32,779 nt of DNA from Sedimentisphaerales bacterium. GTDB lineage: Bacteria; Planctomycetota; Phycisphaerae; Sedimentisphaerales; Anaerobacaceae. The DNA lies in the NCBI GenBank assembly GCA_028277585.1, contig JANQFY010000384.1:1-32779 (forward strand). The letters run 5' to 3'. The notes below the pieces were generated by a model. The model searched no databases, had not been told where the DNA came from, and saw only the letters and a list, made by a program, of their open reading frames with translations. A program made the position numbers and the translations under genes. Positions 1 to 8,469 of this stretch are shown one piece after another. Each line of letters opens with the position of its first letter. Position 1 is the stretch's first letter.

Positions 1-2394
1 TCGATCTTCCTTGACGCGTGTCTGCGGGAAGGCATGTACACATTCGACGGTCCGACCCTCGCTGTCAACGGTTCATACCAACAGGGCGGGTACGCCGCGG
101 CGGGCGACCTGTTGCAGATGATTCCTTCGCGGGCCGGGGCGCCGATCTTCTATACCTTGGATGGTTCGGACCCGAGCGGGTCGCAGACGTCGACTGAGTT
201 GCCCATCGTGACACTCGTGGGCCGTGACACCACCAAATACGCTCTCGTGCCAACTGGCCCGGACGTGGGGGACTGGGGCAACATCCGAGGGTTCGATGAT
301 TCGAGTTGGATTGAGGTAGGGGGGTATCCCGGCGGCGTCGGATACGAACGCAATGTCGGCTACGAGACACACCTTGGTGTCAACCTGGATCGTTCGATGT
401 ATGGCGTCAACGGATCGTGTCTGATTCGGATCCCGTTCACTTTCTCGGCCGATCAGAGCGAACTGGGCCAGATGACGCTGGCGATGCAGTATGACGACGG
501 GTTTGTCGCGTATCTGAACGGCATGGAGATCGCCCGGCGCAATTTCACGGGCGAACCGACGTGGAACGCGACAGCGCAGAGTTCACACAATGACGTTGAC
601 GCCGTCGCGTTCGAAGCGATCGATGTGTCCGATTCACTCGGCGCCCTGCGCAACGGCGCCAACGTGTTGGCTATCCACGGGCTGAACGTCTCGACCACCA
701 GCTCGGATTTCCTGATCAACGCCAGACTGACCGCCTCACGCGAAGCGGCGATTGCGACGCCGGAAGGCGTGAAGGTCTATACCGCGCCGATTCCGCTGAG
801 CCAGAGCGTGCATGTCAGGGCGCGGGTTCGCGATGGCAACATCTGGAGCGCGTTGAACGAAGCGACATTTGCGATCGGGCCCGTCGCGCAAAGCCTGCGC
901 ATCAGCGAGATCATGTACCATCCAGCCGATCTGGGCGGCGCGGACGATCCGAATGTCGAGTACATCGAACTGACCAACGTCGGACCCGTTGCCATCAACC
1001 TGCGTCTCGTCGAGTTCACGAACGGCGTGTCGTTCACTTTCCCCGATCTCGAGTTGGCGCCACAGGCTCACACACTGATCGTTCGCGACCTGGCGGCTTT
1101 CGAGGGGCGCTACGGCTCAGACCTGCCGGTTGCTGGGGTCTATGAAGGCAGTCTCAGTAACGCGGGCGAGCGTCTTGAACTGCGAGATGCCGCCGGGGCG
1201 GTCGTCCAGAACCTGCGTTACAGCGACGATTGGTACGATCTGACCGACGGCGGTGGGTTCTCCCTGGCGCTGCGCGATCCGGCGAGTGGAGATCGAGCCG
1301 TCGGGTTTCCGCAAGACGCATGGCGGCCCAGCGCCATGGTGGGAGGCTCACCCGGCTTCGATGACGCCGATCAGGCTCCACCGTTTGGAGCGGTTGTCAT
1401 CAGCGAACTCCTCGCCAATTCAGCCGGTGGCGCCCCCGACTGGGTGGAGCTTCACAACACGACGGACCAGCCCGTCAGCGTGGGCGGCTGGTTCCTCAGT
1501 GACGACGAAGACGCTCCGACAAAGTACGAGATCGCGGCCGAGACGATCATCGCGCCGCACGGCTATCTGGTTCTCACCGAGGATCAGCATTTTGGCAATG
1601 ACGATGATCCCGGGGCCCAGGACGCCTTCGGTTTGAGCCGAGACGGCGAGACCTTGTTCTTGCGCTCGGGTTCCGAGGGGGTTCTGACTGGCTACAGTGA
1701 GCGGGTGACATTCGGCGCGTCCGATCCGAGCGTTACGCTGGGTCGTTACCAGACCAGCACCGGCGCCGTTGATTTCGTTGCGCTCGCGGTGCCCACCCCG
1801 GGGCTGGAGAACGCCGAGCCCAAAGTGGGACCGGTTGTCATCAGCGAGATCATGTATCACCCAGCTGGTTCTCAGGACGCCGAGTACGTCGAACTGCTTA
1901 ATGCGACTGATGCGCCGGTGACGCTCTACGATTTCACCCAGTCTGCGCCCTGGCGATTCACGGACAATCCCGAAGCCCCCAACATCGACGTGCTCTTGCC
2001 GGCCGATCCACCGGTGACGCTGGCGCCCTGGCGCTATCTCGTATTGGTCAAGGACCGGGCGGTCTTCGAGAGCGTCTATACAATCGGCCCCGAGACACAG
2101 ATCATTGAATGGGCTGAGGGGAGCCTGGACAACGCGGGCGAGGTCCTGCAACTGAGCAAGCCGGGGCGTCTGGATGAAGAGGACGGACGCTCCTGGATTG
2201 CCGTCGATCGCATTGCATACAGCGACGGTTCTCACGGATCGGACTTTCCCGGGGGCGTCGATCCCTGGCCTGTTGAACCGGATGGCCAGGGGCTGTCGCT
2301 GACCCGGATCGCGCCGGCCGAATATGGCAACGATCCGGTCAACTGGCAGGCCGCGGTTGATTCGGCCGGCGCCAGCCGTCGTCGGCCCCACTAG
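1..2394 (+). CDS. Secreted lamin-tail-domain protein, C-terminal part (5' end outside window)
   Basis: The frame is open from base 1, and the first in-frame ATG (base 34) lies inside what looks like domain sequence, so the gene starts upstream; 797 residues are visible. Residues about 49-58 (IFYTLDGSDP) and 257-285 (VKVYTAPIPL, then a VRARV strand) look like the two halves of a chitobiase/hexosaminidase C-terminal (CHB_HEX_C) fold. Between them sits about 200 residues resembling a galactose-binding-type beta-sandwich (FDDSSW near 98, YLNGMEIARRNF near 171). Three lamin-tail domains follow, at about 300-425, 463-600 and 611-760, each opening with ISEIMYHP or ISELLANS and a V/I-E-L motif. In related planctomycete proteins this architecture usually follows a CotH kinase domain, which would lie upstream; that is inference. 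Probably exported and surface-bound. The stop codon overlaps that of the convergent gene. Confidence 0.85.
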   Translation, partial: SIFLDACLREGMYTFDGPTLAVNGSYQQGGYAAAGDLLQMIPSRAGAPIFYTLDGSDPSGSQTSTELPIVTLVGRDTTKYALVPTGPDVGDWGNIRGFDDSSWIEVGGYPGGVGYERNVGYETHLGVNLDRSMYGVNGSCLIRIPFTFSADQSELGQMTLAMQYDDGFVAYLNGMEIARRNFTGEPTWNATAQSSHNDVDAVAFEAIDVSDSLGALRNGANVLAIHGLNVSTTSSDFLINARLTASREAAIATPEGVKVYTAPIPLSQSVHVRARVRDGNIWSALNEATFAIGPVAQSLRISEIMYHPADLGGADDPNVEYIELTNVGPVAINLRLVEFTNGVSFTFPDLELAPQAHTLIVRDLAAFEGRYGSDLPVAGVYEGSLSNAGERLELRDAAGAVVQNLRYSDDWYDLTDGGGFSLALRDPASGDRAVGFPQDAWRPSAMVGGSPGFDDADQAPPFGAVVISELLANSAGGAPDWVELHNTTDQPVSVGGWFLSDDEDAPTKYEIAAETIIAPHGYLVLTEDQHFGNDDDPGAQDAFGLSRDGETLFLRSGSEGVLTGYSERVTFGASDPSVTLGRYQTSTGAVDFVALAVPTPGLENAEPKVGPVVISEIMYHPAGSQDAEYVELLNATDAPVTLYDFTQSAPWRFTDNPEAPNIDVLLPADPPVTLAPWRYLVLVKDRAVFESVYTIGPETQIIEWAEGSLDNAGEVLQLSKPGRLDEEDGRSWIAVDRIAYSDGSHGSDFPGGVDPWPVEPDGQGLSLTRIAPAEYGNDPVNWQAAVDSAGASRRRPH

Positions 2395-3512
2395 ACTTTG
2401 ATGAAGGTCTTCTTGCGGTACATATGGAGCAGGATCAGCCAGATTACGGTGATTCCGGCGATCGCACGGACGAAGTCTTGCCAATCCCCCGTCCACTGCG
2501 CCAGCCCCCGCACTACGATGTCGCCCAGGTCTCGGAAGTCGTAGAGACGCGTGATCATGTAGATCGCGATGGCATTCATGCCGATGACGACGAAGGGGAA
2601 GGCCAGGAAACGCAGACGCAGTACGTCGATTACCAGGTAGAACACGCCGAGTAGCAGAAGGCTCCAGCCGCCGGCGTAGAGCACCATCGAACTGGTCCAG
2701 AGGTGCTTGATGATCGGGAAGATCCGTCCCCACCAGGAGCCCAGGTAGATACATGCGATTCCGGAGGCCAGCAGGAAGAGCGTCTTTCGGATCTTGCCCA
2801 GGTCAGATCGCAGTAACTGGCCCGCGAAGGCGCCCATCATGACGGTGGTCGCGAAGGTCATGCCGCTGAGAATCCAGGTATAGGTTGTGCCATCCTGGTA
2901 GGGGCCCAGGATCAGCTTGTCCAGGTAGATCGCGAGGTTACCCTGTTCGGTCAGTTGCCCTGCACCATGGCCCGGCACCGGCACGAAGGCCAGCAGTGCC
3001 CAGTAGAGTAGTAGCAGGGCGACGGTTGCGACGGCCTGCCAGCGTACCTTGAGATTCAACAGCAGGATCGACGCGATCAAATAACCAGCGGCGATCGCCT
3101 GGAGTGTATTGCTGTAGAGACGCAGTTTCGCCAGGTCATACTCCAGCAAGCGGCCCTGCGCAATCATGCCCAGGACCCACAGAACGACCACGCGCAGGAT
3201 GATATGCCAGTAGAGTCGCGCCTTGCTCTGCCCCTGGCCGAGTCGTTTGGCGAACGAGAACGGCATGGCGGCGCCGACCACGAAGAGGAATAGCGGCATG
3301 ATCAGATCCCAGGCGACGAACCCCTCCCAAGGCACATGGTGCGTGTGAGGGATAACGACCTGGTCGAACCAGGGGCTTTGCAGGCCCTGCGCCAAGCCGT
3401 GGAGGAGCCAGCCGCCCCCGATGATCCAGAACATGTCGAAGCCCCTCAGCGCGTCGAGCGACACCAAGCGTTCCTGCCTGGTCGGGGCGGGTCCTTCCAC
3501 GGGCAAATCCAT
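2391..3512 (-). CDS. NagX/HGSNAT-like membrane acyltransferase (DUF5009 type)
   Basis: A 373-residue polytopic membrane protein with about ten hydrophobic segments. The N-terminal LVSLDALRGFDMFWI segment (about residues 15-29) and the following HHVPWEGF...DLIMPLFLFVVG stretch are the hallmark of the COG4299/DUF5009 group, related to heparan-alpha-glucosaminide N-acetyltransferase and NagX. In HGSNAT a histidine in the equivalent region accepts the acetyl group. The likely job is transfer of an acyl group from a cytoplasmic donor to a sugar across the inner membrane; the substrate cannot be read from sequence. I chose the ATG at 3512 because AAGGAG lies about 7 bases upstream. An in-frame start at 3584 would add 24 arginine-rich residues with no matching ribosome site. 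The gene is alone, convergent with the upstream lamin-tail gene, and their stops share CTAG. Confidence 0.85.
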   Translation of the reverse strand: MDLPVEGPAPTRQERLVSLDALRGFDMFWIIGGGWLLHGLAQGLQSPWFDQVVIPHTHHVPWEGFVAWDLIMPLFLFVVGAAMPFSFAKRLGQGQSKARLYWHIILRVVVLWVLGMIAQGRLLEYDLAKLRLYSNTLQAIAAGYLIASILLLNLKVRWQAVATVALLLLYWALLAFVPVPGHGAGQLTEQGNLAIYLDKLILGPYQDGTTYTWILSGMTFATTVMMGAFAGQLLRSDLGKIRKTLFLLASGIACIYLGSWWGRIFPIIKHLWTSSMVLYAGGWSLLLLGVFYLVIDVLRLRFLAFPFVVIGMNAIAIYMITRLYDFRDLGDIVVRGLAQWTGDWQDFVRAIAGITVIWLILLHMYRKKTFIKV

Positions 3513-3929
3513 TCGCCAATCTCCTTCTACTCCGTCTCCTGAACGACTGAGGCGCCGACGCCGGGTCAGCCTGTCATCCGCCAATACTCCGGCCGACCAG
3601 TCGCAGTACAGCGGTCAACATACTCCAGCGGACTGGCCAATTCAACCCTCGTTGTTAGCCCCATAATTTCGGCAGATTTTGCAGGATAATATGTAACCGA
3701 TCCCGGGGGGTTGCCACTATAATATTTAGTCGGTGCGTCGCGCCCCGTATCAGTGCTGAAAATCCACCAAATCCTGTATTTATGCACAATAACGCAGTGA
3801 TTCGTTGCGTCTATACTTCGCGGATGGTTTGGCCCTGAGAGGGTCTGCGATGCGGTGGTGGCTCGCGAGAGCTTTTTCTGATTGACTCAGGCTGTTAAAA
3901 TAGAGAAAATACATTATTTAGGCATACTT
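3513..3929. other. 417-base intergenic region, divergent leader
   Basis: No convincing gene. It separates the minus-strand acyltransferase from the plus-strand export operon, so both promoters should be here. It contains an AT-rich island around 3660-3725 with a TATAAT-like box (3718-3723) but no good -35 partner. A short hairpin, GCTC-GCGA-GAGC, followed by five T residues sits at 3861-3877. A candidate promoter lies just before the operon. Confidence 0.5.
3882..3910 (+). promoter_or_regulatory. Candidate sigma70-type promoter for the export operon
   Basis: TTGACT (3882-3887) is followed after 17 bases by GAAAAT (3905-3910), four of six matches to the -10 consensus. The implied leader before the ATG at 3930 would be only about a dozen bases. 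The same TTG could formally act as a start codon for a 16-residue N-terminal extension, which I consider less likely. Weak evidence. Confidence 0.3.
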
Positions 3930-5822
3930 ATGAATCAATCTGACCACGAAGAATCGCACGGGTGGAGGCTCGGGTCAGGCTGGACATGCCTGATGATTCT
4001 GCTTTTGCTTGCAGGCGCCGTCCTGACGGGCTGTCGGTCCCCCCAGGAGCATCGGGAGAAGGCGGACGAGGTCGCCGCGGAGATCATTGAGGCCAAGCAG
4101 CAGGAGGCGCTGGGCAAGACCGAGTCGTTCAGCATCGAACGACCGAGCGATTTGCTCAGGCGTCGTCTTCTGGTCGAGCAGGGCCTGCTCTTTGCCGACG
4201 AAGCCTCGCTGGGAACGGACCAGCTCGAGCGCATTCCGCATTGGCCCAAGGACAACTATCCCGTCTCGACGAGGTCGCCCGATGCGATGATTGCGATCGA
4301 GCCGAACAAGCCGCTCAAACTGACGCTGAATGATGTGCTTCAGGTCGGGGCCCGAAACAGCTTCGACTATCAAACCCGCAAGGAGCGGGTCTTCCAGACT
4401 GCCCTCAATCTCGATCTGAGTCGAAACAACTTCCGCAACCTCTTCCGGGGCGAGGCGGACAGCACGCTGACGGCGAACACGACGGGCGACGAGACCGTCA
4501 CGACTGTAGACTCCGGTGCCGTGGCCGGTGTCACCCGAACCTTGAAGAACGGTCTGGACCTGAGTTCAGCCGTGGCGATCGATCTGGCGAATCTCCTGAC
4601 TCAGGGCGGCACCTCTTCGTTGGGCCTTGGCGGTAGCGTGAGCGCCTCGATTCCCTTGCTCAGGGGAGCAGGTCGGCACATCGTGACTGAACGGTTGACG
4701 CAAGCCGAGCGCGACGTCGTCTACGAAATATGGGATTTCGAGCGTTTCAAACGCAGTTTCGCGGTCGATGTGGCGCGGCGTTATTTCGATGTCCTGCGCC
4801 AGATGGACGCGGTCGCCAACGCCCGCGACAACTATCGCAGCGCCATCACGTCGGCTCGGTGGTCACAACGAAGGGCCGACGCCGGGCGCATCCGCGAGAT
4901 CGAAGTGGATCAGGCTGTGCAGCGTGAGCTCAGTGCGCGCAATAGTTGGATCTCTGCCCAGGAGCGGCTCAAAGGGAGTCTCGATTTCTTCAAGAGTTCG
5001 ATCGGACTTCCCCCCGATGGGCTGATCGAGTTGGACCCCAACGATCTCGTCCAACTGCGGGCGCTCTCGGAGGAGACGCTGGAGACGATGCGAACGGTCT
5101 CCAGGAGAGAGACGGCCGAAACGGCGCCGCCGGCCGATGCGCCGGTTACGTTGGTGCCGGCCAGCTATGAAGACGCCGGGGCGCTGGAGATGGACCCGAC
5201 GACGGCCGTGCAACTGGCTTTGGACAACCGACTCGACCTGCAAGTGGCGATCGGAGAAGTCTACGACGCTCAGCGGCAGGTGGTGGTTCGGGCGGACGCC
5301 CTGAGGGCGGGGCTGAACCTGGGTGGTTCGGCTGCTATTTCCGACAATGACGACGACGGCAGCTTGAGTTTCGAAGGAGCCCAATACACGGCGTTGCTGT
5401 CGCTGGATCTGCCGATCGAGCGGACCGCTGAGCGGAACGCCTATCGCAGCAGTCTGATTAGTCTGGAGCAGGCCACCCGGCGGGTCCAGTCGCTGGAAGA
5501 CGACATCAAGCTGGCCATTCGCGATCAGTTGCGCTCCCTGTTGGAGTCGCGCGAGAGCCTCAAGATTCAGGCCCAATCGGTGGTGGTTGCCGAAAAACGC
5601 GTCAAGAGCAGCACCCTGTTTCTAGAGGCCGGACGCATAGAAATTCGAGATTTGCTGGACGCCCAGGACTCGCTCCTCTCGGCGCAGAACTCCCTGACGT
5701 CGGCCGTCGTAAGCTATCGTATCGCGGAGTTGGAGCTGCAACGCGATCTGGGGCTGCTCGAAGTAAACGAAAAAGGACTGTGGCGCGAATACTCGCCCGA
5801 GGAAAACGATCATGACAGCTAA
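3930..5822 (+). CDS. TolC-family outer-membrane efflux lipoprotein
   Basis: A 630-residue protein with a long polar N-region, a hydrophobic stretch (LMILLLLAGAVLTGC) and a lipobox cysteine at residue 35, pointing to a lipid-anchored outer-membrane protein. The mature part holds two TolC-like (OEP) repeats with long helical segments and beta-strand stretches rich in T, G and S (around residues 165-250 and 450-490). The family forms trimeric outer-membrane channels for tripartite exporters. It is longer than the usual 430-500 residues because of an extra N-terminal region and an acidic insert at about 370-415. The ATG at 3930 is preferred over an upstream in-frame TTG at 3882 because it gives a standard lipoprotein signal, although the ribosome site is weak. 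It is the first gene of the operon; its end overlaps the adaptor gene by 11 bases, implying translational coupling. Confidence 0.88.
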   Translation: MNQSDHEESHGWRLGSGWTCLMILLLLAGAVLTGCRSPQEHREKADEVAAEIIEAKQQEALGKTESFSIERPSDLLRRRLLVEQGLLFADEASLGTDQLERIPHWPKDNYPVSTRSPDAMIAIEPNKPLKLTLNDVLQVGARNSFDYQTRKERVFQTALNLDLSRNNFRNLFRGEADSTLTANTTGDETVTTVDSGAVAGVTRTLKNGLDLSSAVAIDLANLLTQGGTSSLGLGGSVSASIPLLRGAGRHIVTERLTQAERDVVYEIWDFERFKRSFAVDVARRYFDVLRQMDAVANARDNYRSAITSARWSQRRADAGRIREIEVDQAVQRELSARNSWISAQERLKGSLDFFKSSIGLPPDGLIELDPNDLVQLRALSEETLETMRTVSRRETAETAPPADAPVTLVPASYEDAGALEMDPTTAVQLALDNRLDLQVAIGEVYDAQRQVVVRADALRAGLNLGGSAAISDNDDDGSLSFEGAQYTALLSLDLPIERTAERNAYRSSLISLEQATRRVQSLEDDIKLAIRDQLRSLLESRESLKIQAQSVVVAEKRVKSSTLFLEAGRIEIRDLLDAQDSLLSAQNSLTSAVVSYRIAELELQRDLGLLEVNEKGLWREYSPEENDHDS

Positions 5823-7713
5823 CAGCGGTAACAAGGCCGGCGGTGGGGGCAAGTCCTTCAAGGTCTTTGGTGTCCTGGTGATTATTGTGGCGATCGGCTT
5901 GGCGGTCGTCTGGCTCAAGGTGGTTCGGGCGGGCGAATCCTCGACCGCGGAAATGTCCACCTTCGCGGCCGAACGCGGCCCTCTGACCATCAGCGTGCTC
6001 GAATCGGGGACGATCAAGTCGCGCGACCAGGTGATTATCAAGAACGAGGTCGAAGGGCGAACCAACATCATCTTCTTGATCCCCGAGGGCACGCGGGTCA
6101 AGAAGGGGGATCTGCTGGTCGAGCTGGATGCCAGTACGATGGACGACGACAAGATCGAGCAGGAGATTCGGACGATGAACGCCGAAGCCTCCTACATCAA
6201 CGCCAAAGAGCAGTTGGAGATCACCAAGAGCCAGGCGATCAGCGACGTGAACGTTGCGGAATTGACGCTGGAGTTCGCGGTCCAGGATCTGGAGAAGTAC
6301 AAGAGCGGGCAGTTTCCCAACGACGAGACGGCCGCGCAGAACCAGATCGAGATCGCCCGCGAGAAGCTCACCCGCGACAAAGAGACGCTGAAATGGTCGG
6401 AGCGGCTGTTCGAGGAGAAGTACATCTCCCAGACAGAATTGCAGGCCGATACGTTGACCGTCAGCCAGGCCAGGAACAACCTGGAGTTGGCGGAGAACGA
6501 GTACGAACTGCTAAAGGACTACACCTACCATCGTCAGATCAAGCAGCTCAACAGTGATGTCGATCAGGCGCAGATGGCGCTGGAACGTACCCAGGCGAAA
6601 GCTCGGGCCGACGTTGTCCAGGCCGAAGCGGACTTCAAAGCCAAGGAGCAGGAATTCAAGCGTCAGAAGGCGCGGCTGGACAAGCTGATGGACCAGATCA
6701 GCAAGGCGAAGCTCTATGCTCCGGCCGATGGGATGGTGATCTACGCCACGACAGCGCGACGCGGCGGTTGGCGCGATAACCGCCAGCCTCTGGATGAGGG
6801 CGTGGAAGTGTATGAGCGTCAGGAACTGATCTATCTGCCGACCGCCGATTCGGCGATGGCGGAAGTGGATATCCACGAGGCGAGTCTGGAGAAGGTGAAG
6901 CTGGGACTTCCGGCCGTCATCACGGTGGACGCTCTGCCGGGCGAGCGGTTCATCGGCACGGTGGGCCGGATCGCACCCTTGCCCGACTCCCAGAGCATGT
7001 GGATGAATCCCGACCTGAAGGTCTACAACTCCGACATCTATCTCGAGAGCGAGTCTCCCGACCTGCGCACCGGCATGAGTTGCAAAGTCAACATCATCGT
7101 CGCCCAATACGAGGACGCGATCTACGTGCCCGTCCAGGCGGTGATTCGCGTCAAAGGTCAGCCTGCCGTCTACGTCGTCAAAGAGGACGGAACGACCGAA
7201 GAGCGAAAGGTGAAGATCGGCCTCGACGACAACAAGATGGTTGTGATCGAGAGTGGTCTGGAAGAGGGGGAAGTCGTCTGGTTGACGCCCCCGCTGAAAT
7301 CGGCCAGCGTCGAGTCGGGCTCCGAAGGCGTGTTGGGTGGAGATTCGGAAGAACAGGACGGTTCCACCGAGGAGCTGACGCAGCAGATCACCGACAAGCT
7401 CAAAGCGGCCAACGAAGCCAAGCCGGCCGCTCAGGCCGAGAAGGACGCATCCAAGGGGTCCGACGCGAACTTGATGGAGATGATGCGTAAAGGTATCCAG
7501 AACTTGCCGGCCGAGCAGCGTCAGGAGGCCCTGAAACGCATACAGAATATGACGCCGGCGCAACAGGCGCAGTTACGGAAGGCCATGCAAGGTGCGGCCG
7601 CGGGTGGCCAGGGACGTCGCGGCAGGCCCCAGCCGGGGCAGGGCGGACCACAGGGCGGTCGGCCGGCTGGACGCCCCAGACGTCCTCAAGGCGGTTCGGG
7701 AGGGGGCCAATAG
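5812..7713 (+). CDS. Periplasmic adaptor (MacA/HlyD family) with long C-terminal tail
   Basis: A 633-residue membrane-fusion protein. A single membrane anchor lies at about residues 17-36. The first lipoyl half-motif (EGTRVKKGDLLVELDAST) is at about 92-109, a long alpha-hairpin coiled coil runs over about 112-300, and the second half-motif (LYAPADGMVIY) is near 303-313. Beta-barrel and membrane-proximal domains continue to about 500, with VYVPVQAVIRV-type strands. Such adaptors connect an inner-membrane ABC transporter to a TolC channel. The last 130 residues are unusual: a charged helical region with EMMRKG and LPAEQRQEALKR heptad-like segments, then a tail made almost only of G, P, R and Q. 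The start has GAGG upstream and overlaps the TolC gene; the stop abuts the ATPase start. Confidence 0.9.
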   Translation: MTANSGNKAGGGGKSFKVFGVLVIIVAIGLAVVWLKVVRAGESSTAEMSTFAAERGPLTISVLESGTIKSRDQVIIKNEVEGRTNIIFLIPEGTRVKKGDLLVELDASTMDDDKIEQEIRTMNAEASYINAKEQLEITKSQAISDVNVAELTLEFAVQDLEKYKSGQFPNDETAAQNQIEIAREKLTRDKETLKWSERLFEEKYISQTELQADTLTVSQARNNLELAENEYELLKDYTYHRQIKQLNSDVDQAQMALERTQAKARADVVQAEADFKAKEQEFKRQKARLDKLMDQISKAKLYAPADGMVIYATTARRGGWRDNRQPLDEGVEVYERQELIYLPTADSAMAEVDIHEASLEKVKLGLPAVITVDALPGERFIGTVGRIAPLPDSQSMWMNPDLKVYNSDIYLESESPDLRTGMSCKVNIIVAQYEDAIYVPVQAVIRVKGQPAVYVVKEDGTTEERKVKIGLDDNKMVVIESGLEEGEVVWLTPPLKSASVESGSEGVLGGDSEEQDGSTEELTQQITDKLKAANEAKPAAQAEKDASKGSDANLMEMMRKGIQNLPAEQRQEALKRIQNMTPAQQAQLRKAMQGAAAGGQGRRGRPQPGQGGPQGGRPAGRPRRPQGGSGGGQ

Positions 7714-8469
7714 ATGGCTAAGGAAGCCTCCAGTGACGAGAAGAACGGCATTGTCAGGCTTGCCGATGCGCGCAAGACCTACCAGATGGGGACCGAGGAG
7801 GTCCGCGCCCTCGCGGGGGTGAGCACCTCGTTCGAGAAGGGCAGTTTCTGGGCGATCATGGGGCCCAGCGGATCGGGCAAGAGCACGATGATGAACGTCC
7901 TTGGGTGTCTGGACCGCTTGACCAGCGGCGCCTACTATCTGGACGGCCAGGATGTCAGCGAGATGGACGACGATTCGCTCAGCGAATTGCGGCTCAAGTA
8001 CCTGGGGTTCATCTTCCAGAGCTTCAACCTGATTCCTCAGTTGTCCGTGCAGCGGAATATCGAACTTCCCCTCTACTACCTTGGGTGGGACGCCGCTCAC
8101 AGCGCCGACCGCGCCAAGGAACTGGGCGAAGAGGTTGGGTTGGGCGACCGGCTGAACCATCGACCGACGGAGCTTTCCGGCGGGCAGATGCAGCGTGTCG
8201 CCGTCGCGCGGGCGCTAGCCAACGATCCGCAGATTATCTTCGCCGACGAGCCCACGGGCAACCTGGACTCCGTCACAGGCATTCAGATCATGGAGTTGCT
8301 GAGCAAGTTGAACCAACAGGGCAAGACCATCATCATGGTGACACATGAGCCGGACATCGCGGCCTATGCCAACAACCGGTTGCACATGATCGATGGTGTG
8401 ATCGATAGAATAGAAACAGGTGCACATGAGACACACGAAGATCGCCAGGAACATCTGGCTCGGCATTGA
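7714..8469 (+). CDS. ABC transporter ATP-binding protein, MacB/LolD type
   Basis: A 251-residue nucleotide-binding protein with a complete motif set: Walker [10 protein letters not shown] at 50-58, Q-loop glutamine at 102, signature LSGGQ at 154-158, Walker B IIFADE at 174-179 followed by PTGNLD, and the switch histidine at 211 (VTHEP). PTGNLD and the overall length are typical of MacB/LolD/FtsE-type subunits that drive mechanotransmission rather than membrane-spanning transport. In canonical MacB this domain is fused to the permease; here it is a separate chain. The ATG follows the adaptor stop directly (TAGATG), with GGGAGGGGG upstream. The 3' end overlaps the next gene by 44 bases in another frame. 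Confidence 0.95.
   Translation: MAKEASSDEKNGIVRLADARKTYQMGTEEVRALAGVSTSFEKGSFWAIMGPSGSGKSTMMNVLGCLDRLTSGAYYLDGQDVSEMDDDSLSELRLKYLGFIFQSFNLIPQLSVQRNIELPLYYLGWDAAHSADRAKELGEEVGLGDRLNHRPTELSGGQMQRVAVARALANDPQIIFADEPTGNLDSVTGIQIMELLSKLNQQGKTIIMVTHEPDIAAYANNRLHMIDGVIDRIETGAHETHEDRQEHLARH

Noticed and set aside
1420-2754. Minus-strand reading frame of 444 codons
   Set aside because: It runs antisense to the lamin-tail gene and overlaps the acyltransferase on the same strand in another frame. Its product is arginine- and histidine-rich without domain motifs, as expected from GC-rich antisense sequence.
3718-3723. TATAAT box in the first intergenic region
   Set aside because: No -35 partner at 16 to 18 bases on the plus strand and no extended -10, so it is not called a promoter.
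6511-7563. Minus-strand reading frame of 350 codons
   Set aside because: Antisense to the adaptor gene, with no ribosome site and a histidine- and leucine-rich product typical of a shadow frame.
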